A stretch of 64,000 bases of DNA from Salinisphaera sp052044135 (GCF_052044135.1 NZ_JBQDYF010000017.1:5977-69976); one strand, 5' to 3'. Positions 1 to 9,320 are shown, numbered from the stretch's first letter. Made by a program: numbers and translations. Notes: generated by a model not told the origin, from the sequence alone.

Positions 1-1175
1 CGCTCGCGCTCCGGGACGATAGTCGAGGTTTGTCCTGATTCGATTACTTCCAGAAAGCGCTTCACGCCCATCGCGATCGCTTCGACGGAGCTGGCATCCG
101 CCTGTATACCTGCTTCCAATTCAGTGAGGACCGCCGCAGTATCCCCGTCCGCATCGACCAGCGCCAGAATGGGGCGCCGGGCTTGTAGATACTCAAACAG
201 CTTGGCAGGCACTTGGAGATTGAATTGCGCCCCCTGGAGCAACAGCAGACCGTCTGCGGCAGATTGCTCTTGCAACGTCAGCGGATGGGACAGGCGGGGT
301 TGCAGGGAAACGATATCCTCTATTCCCCGCTGTTTGGCTTCGCGTCGATAGCGACGCTCGTGCTGACTGTTACGCAATACGATTTGCAGGCGGTTCGCAT
401 CGATAACACCGGCCTGCTTAAGCAACTGCAACGCGTCGAACAACGCGCTCGGATCACGCCCCTCGGGATACAGATGGCCGCTGTGTAGCAGACGAATCGG
501 GCGCGAAGCGCCGCTCGGCCTACGGGACGCGTCGGGTGGATCGAGCGATTCGTCAAAGCCATTGGGGAGCACACTAGATCTGTCGGCCAATCCGGGATAC
601 CGACGCGCGGCCTCCCGGCGTGCGCCCGGCGTTACGAACACCATATGCTGCGCCCTATTCATCGTTTCGCGCTCAATCCAGCATTGCGCGCGTTGCTGCA
701 TGGGTTGTCCGTCCGGCCGCAGAGGGTCACGGAACTCCGCGACCCAGGGCAACCCGCTCATTCGCGACAAGGCATCCGCTATCAGATGCGCAGTCGGGAT
801 CGGGTAAGTCGACCAGATAGCCTCGATCGGGTAACGGCGAATCAATCGCATACCCGTCACAATTGCCGCCGGCGCCCAACTGATCCAGCGATCGGGCGTT
901 GCCGTGATAGCCGCATACCGGCCGCGCCAACCCATATGCCGCTTGGCATCCAGCGCCCAACTGCGGTGAACTTCGGCTTGCGAAGGCAGAACGCCGCAGT
1001 CATCGCGCTCGGCATAAACAAATGAGGACGGAGTCAAAACATGGGCACGCCACCCGTAATCAGGCAGATAAGAAGCAAAGGCGCGCGTGCGTAGTGCCCC
1101 GGCCGAGGCCGCAATGGGCGGGTAGTGAAACGCCACCATTAATACTAGACGATCGCGCTCCACCGGATGACACAT
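1..1175 (-). CDS. Glycosyltransferase, GT4-like, C-terminus cut by window edge
   Basis: Translating the minus strand gives 391 uninterrupted codons running off the left edge with no stop, so the protein is partial at its C-terminus. The N-terminus has a Rossmann first strand ending in AFHYPP and a following helix with conserved arginines, as in GT4-type transferases (WbuB-like). Later come EFRDP near residue 150, NGFDE near 205, a second-domain start RLLHSGHLYPEGRD, and AKLFEYLQARRPILAL where GT4 enzymes bind the donor sugar nucleotide. ATG at 1175 is chosen because starting at ATG 1139 would remove half of the first beta-strand (RLVLMVAF); GTG 1163 is also possible. It lies 26 bp after the O-ligase stop in the same direction and is probably the next EPS operon gene. 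Family is well supported; donor and acceptor sugars are unknown. Confidence 0.85.
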   Translation of the reverse strand, partial: MCHPVERDRLVLMVAFHYPPIAASAGALRTRAFASYLPDYGWRAHVLTPSSFVYAERDDCGVLPSQAEVHRSWALDAKRHMGWRGRYAAITATPDRWISWAPAAIVTGMRLIRRYPIEAIWSTYPIPTAHLIADALSRMSGLPWVAEFRDPLRPDGQPMQQRAQCWIERETMNRAQHMVFVTPGARREAARRYPGLADRSSVLPNGFDESLDPPDASRRPSGASRPIRLLHSGHLYPEGRDPSALFDALQLLKQAGVIDANRLQIVLRNSQHERRYRREAKQRGIEDIVSLQPRLSHPLTLQEQSAADGLLLLQGAQFNLQVPAKLFEYLQARRPILALVDADGDTAAVLTELEAGIQADASSVEAIAMGVKRFLEVIESGQTSTIVPERE

Positions 1176-1201
1176 TGTTTCCCGCATGGGCTGTCGACCA
1201 C

Positions 1202-2611
1202 CTACCAAGGTGGCAGATCCTGTACGCCTTCGGCCCGCGAACCATCATGCGCACCGGTATGGGCAGTATTTTTGTGCTTTGGCGCCGAACGGCGCCGTTT
1301 TTGTTTGCGGTTTAATGGCGTGGTCGCCGGGATCGGCACCGGCGTCGGTCCGGGCGCACGGTTATGTTGGGCCACGAGACGTGTCATCAGTACTTGCATC
1401 ACGGCGACGAGCGCGATCATTTGATAGTAGATATCAATGTACGGCATCGGCAGCAGCGCTCCTGCCGCGGCAAAACCGATAAGGCTAACCTGAAGCATTC
1501 CGGCCAGGTCTCCCAGCCACTGAAGCTCGGGGCCCGCCCTGGCCTGCTTCTTCACGCGAGCGAGCCCGAAATAGCCAGCCGCAAGCATAAGTACGAACAG
1601 CGCCAGCCCCACGAACCCCTGCTCGCCCAACACCTCGAAAAAGATGCTGTGGATGGCCCGATGTGCCGCGCCAGGCGGCCCATAGGTATCCCACATCGAG
1701 CCGCTCGACCATACCTCGAACCCGCCACCAACAAGGGGATGCGCCAGCGCCACGTTGGTCGCGAATTTCCACGAGTCGATGCGCCCTTGCGACGATCTGT
1801 CGTGGTGATAGTTGCTGATACTATCGATACGTGAAAAATACTGTTGGGGCATGAACGATAGAATAGCCAGCACCAGGAAGGGCGCGACGATCAATAATCC
1901 GGCCCGCCGCCGGCTTTTAAGAATCAGCATGAAACCCACGACACCCAGTGCAAGGAAGCCGCCGCGCGAATAAGTGCCGACGATGGCGACCGCCGTCAGC
2001 GCCATCACAATCCAGAGCGCTCGCCGAACCCAGCGATTGTTCGTATACAACTGCACGTAACGCATCAGCGGCAGGACCATGCACATAACCATCGCGAACG
2101 CGTTGTTATCGCGAAAGAAACTCGCCTGCGGCCCCAAAACGTGATAGCTGCCGCCGGTGAGCAAGGTAAACAGGCCGCCTTTAGCGCCCCAGAAACCGAA
2201 CGAACCGACAATCACCCAGACGACCCACTGAAGTTTCTTTCGATCGGTAACCAGTATGGCGGTGACGTACGCCATAACGATCATCTTGGCAAATTCGGTT
2301 AAACGCCCGAAAGCGGCATCGGGCAACACGGCCTGGCTGGTAGTGACCGCTGCCCAGATCAAAAACAGCGCCATCAAGATCATTACAGGCTTCATGCGTA
2401 ACGATCCGCGCTGCTCGGGATGTGCCACAAGACCAATCAAGGTGACAATCGCTACGAGCATGACCCAGGGAAAATTGACGGCGAAGCCCCAGGTCATGCG
2501 ATGTGGGTTCAGGTAACTGAACATCATCCACAGCAGCAGGCCGATGATGGGGCGCATGAACGCCATGGGGATCGTGCCGACCACAAAAAGTAGCAACGCC
2601 AGGGAACGCAT
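1202..2611 (-). CDS. Exosortase A-associated O-glycosylation ligase / EPS polymerase (Wzy/WaaL-like)
   Basis: A 469-residue polytopic inner-membrane protein, the usual length for the putative O-glycosylation ligase found in XrtA loci (TIGR03097-type) and related to O-antigen ligase/polymerase. About ten hydrophobic segments start at residue 3. A large periplasmic loop holds SQGRIDSWKFA and HPLVGGGFE, typical of the Wzy_C/O-ligase fold, followed by HSIFFEVLGEQGFVGL. The C-terminal 45 residues are a hydrophilic, basic cytoplasmic tail rich in Pro, Lys and Arg. ATG 2611 is chosen because the reading frame upstream is not membrane-like. It starts 2 bp after the stop of the alpha/alpha-toroid gene. 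Likely role is polymerisation or transfer of the lipid-linked repeat; whether it acts as polymerase or ligase cannot be told from sequence. Confidence 0.88.
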   Translation of the reverse strand: MRSLALLLFVVGTIPMAFMRPIIGLLLWMMFSYLNPHRMTWGFAVNFPWVMLVAIVTLIGLVAHPEQRGSLRMKPVMILMALFLIWAAVTTSQAVLPDAAFGRLTEFAKMIVMAYVTAILVTDRKKLQWVVWVIVGSFGFWGAKGGLFTLLTGGSYHVLGPQASFFRDNNAFAMVMCMVLPLMRYVQLYTNNRWVRRALWIVMALTAVAIVGTYSRGGFLALGVVGFMLILKSRRRAGLLIVAPFLVLAILSFMPQQYFSRIDSISNYHHDRSSQGRIDSWKFATNVALAHPLVGGGFEVWSSGSMWDTYGPPGAAHRAIHSIFFEVLGEQGFVGLALFVLMLAAGYFGLARVKKQARAGPELQWLGDLAGMLQVSLIGFAAAGALLPMPYIDIYYQMIALVAVMQVLMTRLVAQHNRAPGPTPVPIPATTPLNRKQKRRRSAPKHKNTAHTGAHDGSRAEGVQDLPPW

Positions 2612-2613
2612 GC

Positions 2614-3768
2614 TCAGCGTGCCTCGAGCGATAGCATGATCGCGTCCATGAAGAACTTGGCCGCCCAGTTCGGATAGCGATCGGTCATGTAGCCCCCTTG
2701 GCGCGGATACGAACCGGCGATCGCGCCCCGCCGCTCCAAATCCATTGTGGCAAGGTCCTGCGTGGACTGCACGAATTCGATCGAGCGGCGCGCGTGGTGA
2801 ATCCAGCCCTCGGTTTGATCGATGCGGGCGAGCTGCAGCCAGGCGTGGGCGATCTGAACGTCGCCGGTCAGGCAACTCCACGGCGCCGCCGCCCGCCATT
2901 GTTCATCGAGCCGACCCGGCAGGCTGCCGTCGCGGCGCTGACATTGGGCGATCCGGCCCAGACCGAGGCGCGCCGCATCGACGAAACGCGAGTCGCCGAG
3001 CCGCATGCCCGCTTCGAGCATCGCCTGCAGCGCGTAACCGAGCGTATGCGTCAGGGGCCGGCGGTTATCCTCCAGGTCATTGTTGTCGAGCCACCCGTTT
3101 GGACGCATCTGTGTCAGCGCCCAGTTCAGGTTGGCACGCGCGGCCTCGCTGTAGCGCGCCGCGTCGAGCGCGCGTGCGGCATCGAGCAGGCCGAGGGCGG
3201 TACGGGTGTTGTAGGTATTCAGTGGATGGGTGGCAAACGGCGAGCCGTGGCGGCGCCAGGCGCCGTCGTCGTCCTGGATGGATACGAGCCAGTCTGCGGC
3301 GCGTTCGAGCGAGTCCGCGAAACGCGGCTCGCCGGTGCGCTCGAAGGCGGCGGCCCAGCCGAAAAGCACCTGGCCGGTATTGAACACCGTGGGCACGAGC
3401 CGGGGCGCGGCGAGCGTGCCGGCACAGACGCCGCCGTTATCCATCTGGACATCGGATTCCCAGTGCGCCATGCGCGTTGCGCGATCGAAATAAGCCTGAT
3501 CGCCGGCGTGCTCGGCGTAGGCATAGAGGGTGGGAATGATATAGCCGGTGGTTTCCGGGTAAGACGCTTCCCAGCGTTGACGTCGGGCGTCGTAGAATGC
3601 CGGCACGCCACCGTACTGGCCCACGTCGTGCGCATGCGCCAGCCACTCGGCCGCCGCGCGAAGATGGATCTCGGAATCGGACAGCGGATGGCGATCGCGC
3701 CGGGCCCAGCGCCGTAGTTCATGGCCCACCCAGCGCGGATGCGCGCGTTCCAGAAGCAGCGGGATCAC
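2614..3768 (-). CDS. Alpha/alpha-toroid (six-hairpin-like) carbohydrate-active protein, function unknown
   Basis: A 384-residue soluble protein without signal peptide. GTG 3768 overlaps the stop of the upstream ATP-grasp gene (GTGA), so the two are translationally coupled; earlier starts would lie inside that gene in another frame. The sequence is a series of helical hairpins with repeated aromatic/Gly loops: ETTGYIIPTLYAYAEHAGD, FNTGQVLFGWAAAFERTG, SIQDDDGAWRRHGSP, NTYNTRTALGLLDAARA, LTHTLGYALQAMLEAG and QCQRRDGSLPGRLDE. This pattern is seen in (alpha/alpha)6 toroids such as glycoside hydrolases, uronate epimerases and terpenoid-cyclase-like folds. Position among EPS genes suggests it modifies or trims a polysaccharide intermediate in the cytoplasm. 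No catalytic residue can be assigned with certainty; a C5-epimerase-like or glycosidase role is inference. Confidence 0.7.
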   Translation of the reverse strand: MIPLLLERAHPRWVGHELRRWARRDRHPLSDSEIHLRAAAEWLAHAHDVGQYGGVPAFYDARRQRWEASYPETTGYIIPTLYAYAEHAGDQAYFDRATRMAHWESDVQMDNGGVCAGTLAAPRLVPTVFNTGQVLFGWAAAFERTGEPRFADSLERAADWLVSIQDDDGAWRRHGSPFATHPLNTYNTRTALGLLDAARALDAARYSEAARANLNWALTQMRPNGWLDNNDLEDNRRPLTHTLGYALQAMLEAGMRLGDSRFVDAARLGLGRIAQCQRRDGSLPGRLDEQWRAAAPWSCLTGDVQIAHAWLQLARIDQTEGWIHHARRSIEFVQSTQDLATMDLERRGAIAGSYPRQGGYMTDRYPNWAAKFFMDAIMLSLEAR

Positions 3769-4961
3769 GAGCGACGCACCATCAGGCGAGCCGCCCGGGC
3801 TCGCGCGCGATCGTACAGATCGAGCAAGCCGGGCCCCGGGTCCGACCGCCGCCAGAGGGCATCGACGACCCGTGCATCGCTCGGCGCAGGGAAAGCGATC
3901 GCCTCTCCCGCCGCGGCCGCATTGGCATCCGCCATCGGGTCTTTCCAGATCCGGGCCGGCGCGACGCGTGCCACGCGCGGGGCCACCTGGCCGAGCGCCT
4001 GGCGATAGGCCGCCCATGGCAGATTCACACCGTTCAACGTGGCAATTTCTTCCTGGTGGTCGGTGCGTCCGATGGTCGGCTCGATCATCACATATTCCCG
4101 GGTTGTCGCACGCCATTTGTACTCCATACCGGCCAACCCGATGACGCCCTGCTCGCGAAAGAAGCGTGTGGTCAGGGGGATCAGTGCCGCGGCCGCCTCG
4201 GGGGCGGCGACACAACGCGCCGTGCCGCCGGTCTGGCGCGGCCAGGCGCGCAGTTTGCGGCCCACGAACGATACCGGCTCACGATCGCCGTCGCCCAGGC
4301 ACTGCAAGCAGAAATAGATGGTCGAATCGTCGCCGTCGACCCACTCCTGAACGACCAGATCGTCCGAGACGGTGAGCATGTCCCGCAATTGATCGCGCGC
4401 GCCATCGATCGATTCGGCGCGGCAAGCCCGGGGAAAGCGGGCAAGAAATGCGCGCTGGCGGCCCGCGGGCTTGATCACCAGCGGCGGCACCAGCGCCGAG
4501 AGCCTGTCCAGATCGTCGATCGAACCGATATGGCGGGTGCGCGGAACAACATACCCGCCGGCTTCGGCCGCTGCGTGGAAGCGATCCTTGCTTAGCAGAC
4601 GTATCACCGTGTCCGCTGGCGGCAGCTGGAGAACGTAGTTGGATTCGAGGTGTGCCCGTTGCCCGGATACGGCTGCGACTTTCTCTTCTTCGGTGAGAAT
4701 CAACGGCCGTCGCGGGCCCGGCTGCCGCGCCGCCCAATCGGCCAGCGCGCCGACTGCGTTTTCCGGCTCACGGTCATCGTAACGATGGAAATCAACGTAA
4801 CGACTCCGCGCGGCCGGCAGGTCAGGCGAACCCGCCAGTAGATGCACCGGCACGCCTGCGCTCGCCAGGCTGCGTACCACACCAAGCGCATTGAGCCCAC
4901 CGCCGACCACCACGGCCGCGGGCCGGCGACGGTATATCGAACTCGGACGCTTGCGAATCAT
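3765..4961 (-). CDS. ATP-grasp domain carboxylate-amine ligase
   Basis: 398 residues. It opens with AAVVVGGGLNALGVVRSLASAG, a nucleotide-binding-like pre-grasp beta-alpha-beta unit. Then come ILTEEEKVAAV, LLSKDRFHAAAEAGG and PPLVIKPAGRQ (ATP-grasp lysine strand), DDLVVQEWVDGDDSTIYF (adenine-side glutamate), and GLAGMEYKWRATTREYVMIEPTIGR, whose acidic and Asn-replacing residues sit where ATP-grasp enzymes bind magnesium-ATP. The family activates a carboxylate as acyl-phosphate and joins it to an amine or thiol; in capsule and EPS loci members add amino acids to uronic acids or sugars. The start overlaps the stop of the GT4 gene before it (4958-4961), and its own stop overlaps the toroid gene, so three adjacent genes are coupled. 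The substrate is unknown. Confidence 0.78.
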   Translation of the reverse strand: MIRKRPSSIYRRRPAAVVVGGGLNALGVVRSLASAGVPVHLLAGSPDLPAARSRYVDFHRYDDREPENAVGALADWAARQPGPRRPLILTEEEKVAAVSGQRAHLESNYVLQLPPADTVIRLLSKDRFHAAAEAGGYVVPRTRHIGSIDDLDRLSALVPPLVIKPAGRQRAFLARFPRACRAESIDGARDQLRDMLTVSDDLVVQEWVDGDDSTIYFCLQCLGDGDREPVSFVGRKLRAWPRQTGGTARCVAAPEAAAALIPLTTRFFREQGVIGLAGMEYKWRATTREYVMIEPTIGRTDHQEEIATLNGVNLPWAAYRQALGQVAPRVARVAPARIWKDPMADANAAAAGEAIAFPAPSDARVVDALWRRSDPGPGLLDLYDRARARAARLMVRRS

Positions 4962-6142
4962 CGGCCACCGTGCCCGGCATCCGACGCGCCCGCCGCGAGA
5001 TCGTTGGCAATCGAGACCACCCGCCGCGCATTGGCGGCCCAGCTCAGGTCGCGATCGACCAGCGTCGCGCGGCCCGCCTTGCCCAGGCGCGCCCGCAGCG
5101 ACTCGTCCTCGATCAGCCGCCGCATGGCGGCCTTGAAGGCATCCCGCGAGCCTGGCTCGAACAGCACGGCATCGTGGTCGGCTGTGAGAATCTCGCGCAG
5201 ATTGGGCTGATCCGGCGCAATGATCGCCTTGCCGCAGGCCATGTATTCGAACAGCTTCAGCGGCGAGGCATAGGCGACTACATTGGGTAACATCGCCACA
5301 TCGAACGCATTCACATGGCGTTGCACGTCGTTGCGATCGACCACGCCGGTCACGGTCACGGCATCGGCCACGCCCGCCGCTTCGGCCTGTTGCCGCAGTG
5401 CTTCGGTCGCCGGTCCGTCACCCACCAACAGGAAATGCAACGACCGCGTGTCGCGGTATTCCGCCAACAACTCGATCACGGCATCGAGCCCGTGCCACTC
5501 ACGGGCGAAACCCACGAAACCGATCACCGTGGTGCGCGGATCAAGGCCGAGCCGTGTCTTGGCCGCGGGTGCATCCATCTCCGGGGCGAACCGTCGATGA
5601 TTGATGCCATTCGGCGTCACCGTGATGCGCGCCGCCGCGACGCCCGCCTCGGCGACCTGATCGGCCAGAACCTGGGTCACGGCAAACACATGATCGGCGG
5701 CGCGCCAGGCGCGTCGCTCGGTCCAGCGCCCCAGGGACGCCAGTTTGAACCCACCGTATGCCGATCGCTCGGCAAACAAGGGGGCATTGATTTCTAGCAG
5801 CAGGGGCACGCCGAAACGGCGGCGCGCGATCGCCCCGGACAACAGCGACAGGTTGTAGCGCTCATAGATGACATCCGGGCGGAACGCGTCGATCGCGCGG
5901 GCCAGCCGGGCGTAGTCGACGGCGTTGTAGCCCAGTTCCATCAGTTCATAGATCGCGCCCGGAATACGGGCCTTGAGCTTCGACACCAGCCCCGACTCAC
6001 CGCCGAACTCACGCTGATCGAAACCCTCGGGGCCGACGAGCCGCACCTCGTGGCCGGCGGCGCGCAGCGCCTCGACCATTTCCTCGATGTGTACGTACTG
6101 GCCGTCCTTGGACCCGATCCGGTGGTGGTACAGGATCTTCAT
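4958..6142 (-). CDS. Glycosyltransferase family 4
   Basis: 394 residues from ATG 6142, which overlaps the stop of the preceding GT4 gene (ATGA). The N-terminal domain has KILYHHRIGSKDGQYVHIEEM followed by a helix, as in GT4 acceptor domains. The second domain has the linker TVTPNGINHRRFAPE, TVIGFVGFAREWHGLDAVIEL, FLLVGDGPATEAL, and the donor-binding stretch MLPNVVAYASPLKLFEYMACGKAIIAPD, with glutamate in the EYMACG core typical of retaining GT4 enzymes. It is a cytoplasmic or membrane-peripheral enzyme that probably adds one sugar to the EPS repeat. Sugar identity cannot be deduced. Confidence 0.88.
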   Translation of the reverse strand: MKILYHHRIGSKDGQYVHIEEMVEALRAAGHEVRLVGPEGFDQREFGGESGLVSKLKARIPGAIYELMELGYNAVDYARLARAIDAFRPDVIYERYNLSLLSGAIARRRFGVPLLLEINAPLFAERSAYGGFKLASLGRWTERRAWRAADHVFAVTQVLADQVAEAGVAAARITVTPNGINHRRFAPEMDAPAAKTRLGLDPRTTVIGFVGFAREWHGLDAVIELLAEYRDTRSLHFLLVGDGPATEALRQQAEAAGVADAVTVTGVVDRNDVQRHVNAFDVAMLPNVVAYASPLKLFEYMACGKAIIAPDQPNLREILTADHDAVLFEPGSRDAFKAAMRRLIEDESLRARLGKAGRATLVDRDLSWAANARRVVSIANDLAAGASDAGHGGR

Positions 6143-7383
6143 GGCGTGCCCGAGCCCGTATCGTCCACCCCGCACCCATCCAACGCGATTCCGGTAAGCC
6201 GCGAAAAGATCGTCAATTGACCTCGGGTCGTAGGCGTCCAGCCGAACTGTTCGGCGTAGCGCCGGCGGGCTGCGCGCCCCCGCTCATCCAGCGTACCGAC
6301 CGCCTTGAGGCGACGCCAACACTCGGCCATGGCGCCGGCATCCCGGGAAGCCATCAAATAGCCCGCCGGCAGACCGGTCATGATCTCCGGGATACCACCC
6401 ACCGGCGTTGCAATGATCGGGCATCCACAGGCCAACGCCTCAAGCAAGACGTTGGGCATACCCTCACGATCGGCAGCGTGCATGAGCACGTCCGCGGCCG
6501 CGAAGTAACCGGGCAGATCGTCGTGCCTCACCGCACCGACGAAGCGCACGCGCGGCGCCACGCCAAGCCGCTCGGCTTGTGCTTTGAGCGCTGCCTCATC
6601 CTCACCCTGGCCAATCAACAGCAGCATTGCATCCGGGATTTCTGCCAACGCATCGATCGCTATGTGCATGCCCTTGCTTTCGGTCAAACGACCGACACAC
6701 AGCCATACCTGGCCAGACAAGCCTAAGCTGTGCCGCAGAGCAGCACGATCACCCGGCCTGAATCGGAGCAGATCCACGCCATTGCGCAACGCAGCGATGC
6801 GTTGCCGATCGATACCCAGGGTATCGGCCATGCAATCACCCAGCGCACGAGAAACAGCAATCAGCGCGCCGGCGCCGTCAACGGCGCGACGGATCTGGCG
6901 CCATGGCCCGGGCATCGATGCGATCACATTGATATCAGTGCCACGCGCCGTAATCACCACCGGGCGGCGGAACCGGCTCCCCGCCATGACGGCCGCCACG
7001 CCGTCCGGATAGACATAATGGGCATCAATCAAATCGAAATCGAAGCCGTCCCGGCGCAGCCGCGACAGAGCGCGGCCGATTGTGAGAGAGAGCGTATACG
7101 GAGCGACCGTCATGCCGATTTTGGGTATGACGACGTAGCGTGGATGTTCAATCTGAATGCCGTGACGAACTTCCTGCCGAGGCACAGCTGCCAGCCGAGC
7201 ATAGCCGCCAAAGCGCGGATGCGAGGAAAAGAACCAGGGCACGGGCGCGATCACACGAACATCGATCGCGCCCGTTGCCACCAACGCGCGCAATCGTTCC
7301 TCGACAAACACACCGTGATGGGGCTGTTCGGCGTTCGGGTACAGTGTCGTGACGAGCGCCACGCGAATCGGACGCTGACTCAT
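6139..7383 (-). CDS. Glycosyltransferase family 4
   Basis: 414 residues. ATG 7383 overlaps the amidotransferase stop by the ATGA arrangement; a TTG one codon earlier exists. Domain 1 shows VALVTTLYPNAEQPHHGVFV, FDLIDAHYVYPDGVAA and ITARGTDINV. Domain 2 shows ALRNGVDLLRFRPGD, LCVGRLTESKGMHIAIDAL, LLLIGQGEDEAALK, and the donor site HAADREGMPNVLLEALACG (E-x7-E pattern: EGMPNVLLE) with PIIATPVGGIPEIM. These are textbook GT-B/GT4 signatures of the kind seen in exopolysaccharide and teichuronic acid transferases. Tight coupling to the asparagine-synthase-like gene upstream places it in the XrtA operon. The sugar specificity is unknown. Confidence 0.9.
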   Translation of the reverse strand: MSQRPIRVALVTTLYPNAEQPHHGVFVEERLRALVATGAIDVRVIAPVPWFFSSHPRFGGYARLAAVPRQEVRHGIQIEHPRYVVIPKIGMTVAPYTLSLTIGRALSRLRRDGFDFDLIDAHYVYPDGVAAVMAGSRFRRPVVITARGTDINVIASMPGPWRQIRRAVDGAGALIAVSRALGDCMADTLGIDRQRIAALRNGVDLLRFRPGDRAALRHSLGLSGQVWLCVGRLTESKGMHIAIDALAEIPDAMLLLIGQGEDEAALKAQAERLGVAPRVRFVGAVRHDDLPGYFAAADVLMHAADREGMPNVLLEALACGCPIIATPVGGIPEIMTGLPAGYLMASRDAGAMAECWRRLKAVGTLDERGRAARRRYAEQFGWTPTTRGQLTIFSRLTGIALDGCGVDDTGSGTP

Positions 7384-9320
7384 CAAACCGCCCCACAGGC
7401 GATGACATCGCCGCTTCGAGCGATCGCATCGCCGCCCGCCTCGCGCTCGAGAAACCGCGATAACATCAACAGCGACCAGATCACCGTGCCGTGATCGCGC
7501 CGGCCGCTTGCATGATCAGCCCATATCCGGCCGAGCGCGTGCGGCTCGAAGATGCCGGATTCGACCAGCGGGCCGGCGTTGAGCGCCGCGGCGCCGATGT
7601 CGCGCAACGGACCCCGAAACCAGTCGGCGAGCGGCACGGAAAATCCCTTCTTCTGGCGATAGAGGATGTCGTTCGGCAGGTGGTGCTCGAAACTCTTCTT
7701 GAGCAGGTACTTGCCCTGCCCTCGACGCAGCTTGTAGTCGGGCGGCAGGCCGGCGGCCCAGGCAACGAATTCGTGGTCGAGCAGCGGCACGCGCACTTCA
7801 AGACCGTGCGCCATGCTGGCGCGATCGACCTTGGTGAGAATGTCCCCCGGCAGCCAGGTCTTGTAATCGAGATACTGGGCGATCGACAGCGGGTCGTCAC
7901 TGCCGGCGTTGGGCGCCAGATCGTTGAACAGGTCGCGCACGCGATAGCCGCCCAGCTGTTGCTTGAAGGCGCGGCTGTAAAGACGCTCCCGCAGGTCCTC
8001 GGCCACCATCGACACGCTGTGGCAATACGCTTCGGCCGTATCCATTGCCAGCGCCTGAAAAGTGGTCCGGGCGCGCAGGAAACGCGGCGCGCGATCCATT
8101 TTCGGATAAACGCGACCGAGCATGCCGAACAGCGGCCTGCGAATCGCGCGCGGTATCCGGGCGCGTGCACGGGATTCGTTGGCATGCAGGCGATAGCGGC
8201 GATAGCCGGCAAAATCCTCGTCGCCGCCGTCGCCGGACAAGGCAACCGTGACCTGCTGACGCGCCAGTTCGCAGACACGATAGGTCGGCAACGCCGAACT
8301 GTCGGCGAACGGCTCGTCGTAGACATCCACCAGCGTATCGATCAAACCGAAGTCATCGCCCGAGATGCGATGCTCGCGATGATCCGTGTCGTACTGTTCG
8401 GCGATGCGCCGGGCGTAATCGGACTCGTCGAAGGCTTTGTCGTCGAAACCGATGGCACAGGTCCGGACCGGGTCGGGCGAGGCGCCGGCCATCAAGGAAA
8501 CCACCGCGCTCGAATCCACCCCACCGGAGAGAAACGCCCCGAGCGGCACGTCGGCCACCAGCCGCATGCGCACCGCCTCGTCCAGCCGGGCGTACAGCTC
8601 CTGGGCCGCGGCCCCGTCGTCCGGCGCATCGCGCGGTCCGAAATCGACGTCCCAGTAGGCCTCGGCGCGCGGTTCGCCCTCGCCGGCGGCCCAGGATAAT
8701 CGATGCCCGGCAGCAAGCTTGTAGGCACCGGCAAAGATCGACAACGGTTCCGGCACATAGCCGAGCGCCAGATAACCCTCGATCGCACGGGGTTCCAGCC
8801 GCCGCGACAGATCGGGATGCGCCATCAGCGTCTTCAGTTCCGAGCCGAAGACCAGGTCGCCGGCGGCGGTCACGGCGTAATACAGCGGCTTGATGCCGAG
8901 CCGGTCGCGCACGAGATGAATGCGGCCGGATTCGGCGTCCCAGACCGCAAAGGCGAACATGCCGCGCAGCCGCTGTACGCACGCCGCGCCCCAATGCTGC
9001 CAGGCCCGCAGCAGCGTCTCGGTATCGCAGTGACCCTGGAAACGGTACCCGACGGCTTCGAGCTCGCGGTTGATGTCGCGATAGTTGTAGATTTCGCCGT
9101 TATAGATCAGGGTGAACCGGCCGTCCTCGGTCGCCATCGGCTGTTCGCCGCTGGTGGGGTCGAGAATCGTGAGCCGTCGATGGGCCAGTCCGCAGCCGGC
9201 GACAACCGTTTGATCGTGCTGATCCGGCCCGCGATGTGCCTGCGCGGTGTTCATCGCGTCCAACACGGCCGCATTCGGGCGTCGGCCATTGCCGGTAACG
9301 ATTCCTGTCAGACCACACAT
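7383..9320 (-). CDS. XrtA system-associated amidotransferase (asparagine synthase-like)
   Basis: 645 residues, glutamine-dependent amidotransferase of the AsnB type. The class II glutaminase domain starts MCGLTGIV with nucleophile Cys2, followed by RGPDQ (30-34) and YNGEIYNY (73-80). The synthetase domain carries the PP-loop SGGVDS at 265-270 and LSGDGGDEDFAGY near 355, both needed to adenylate the acid substrate. The length and neighbours match the exosortase A system amidotransferase 1 family (TIGR03108-type). It probably amidates a carboxyl group, for example a uronic acid or an amino-acid substituent of the EPS, rather than making asparagine; this is inferred from locus context. It is separated by 15 bp from the stp2-type transferase upstream and coupled to the GT4 downstream. 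Confidence 0.9.
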   Translation of the reverse strand: MCGLTGIVTGNGRRPNAAVLDAMNTAQAHRGPDQHDQTVVAGCGLAHRRLTILDPTSGEQPMATEDGRFTLIYNGEIYNYRDINRELEAVGYRFQGHCDTETLLRAWQHWGAACVQRLRGMFAFAVWDAESGRIHLVRDRLGIKPLYYAVTAAGDLVFGSELKTLMAHPDLSRRLEPRAIEGYLALGYVPEPLSIFAGAYKLAAGHRLSWAAGEGEPRAEAYWDVDFGPRDAPDDGAAAQELYARLDEAVRMRLVADVPLGAFLSGGVDSSAVVSLMAGASPDPVRTCAIGFDDKAFDESDYARRIAEQYDTDHREHRISGDDFGLIDTLVDVYDEPFADSSALPTYRVCELARQQVTVALSGDGGDEDFAGYRRYRLHANESRARARIPRAIRRPLFGMLGRVYPKMDRAPRFLRARTTFQALAMDTAEAYCHSVSMVAEDLRERLYSRAFKQQLGGYRVRDLFNDLAPNAGSDDPLSIAQYLDYKTWLPGDILTKVDRASMAHGLEVRVPLLDHEFVAWAAGLPPDYKLRRGQGKYLLKKSFEHHLPNDILYRQKKGFSVPLADWFRGPLRDIGAAALNAGPLVESGIFEPHALGRIWADHASGRRDHGTVIWSLLMLSRFLEREAGGDAIARSGDVIACGAV

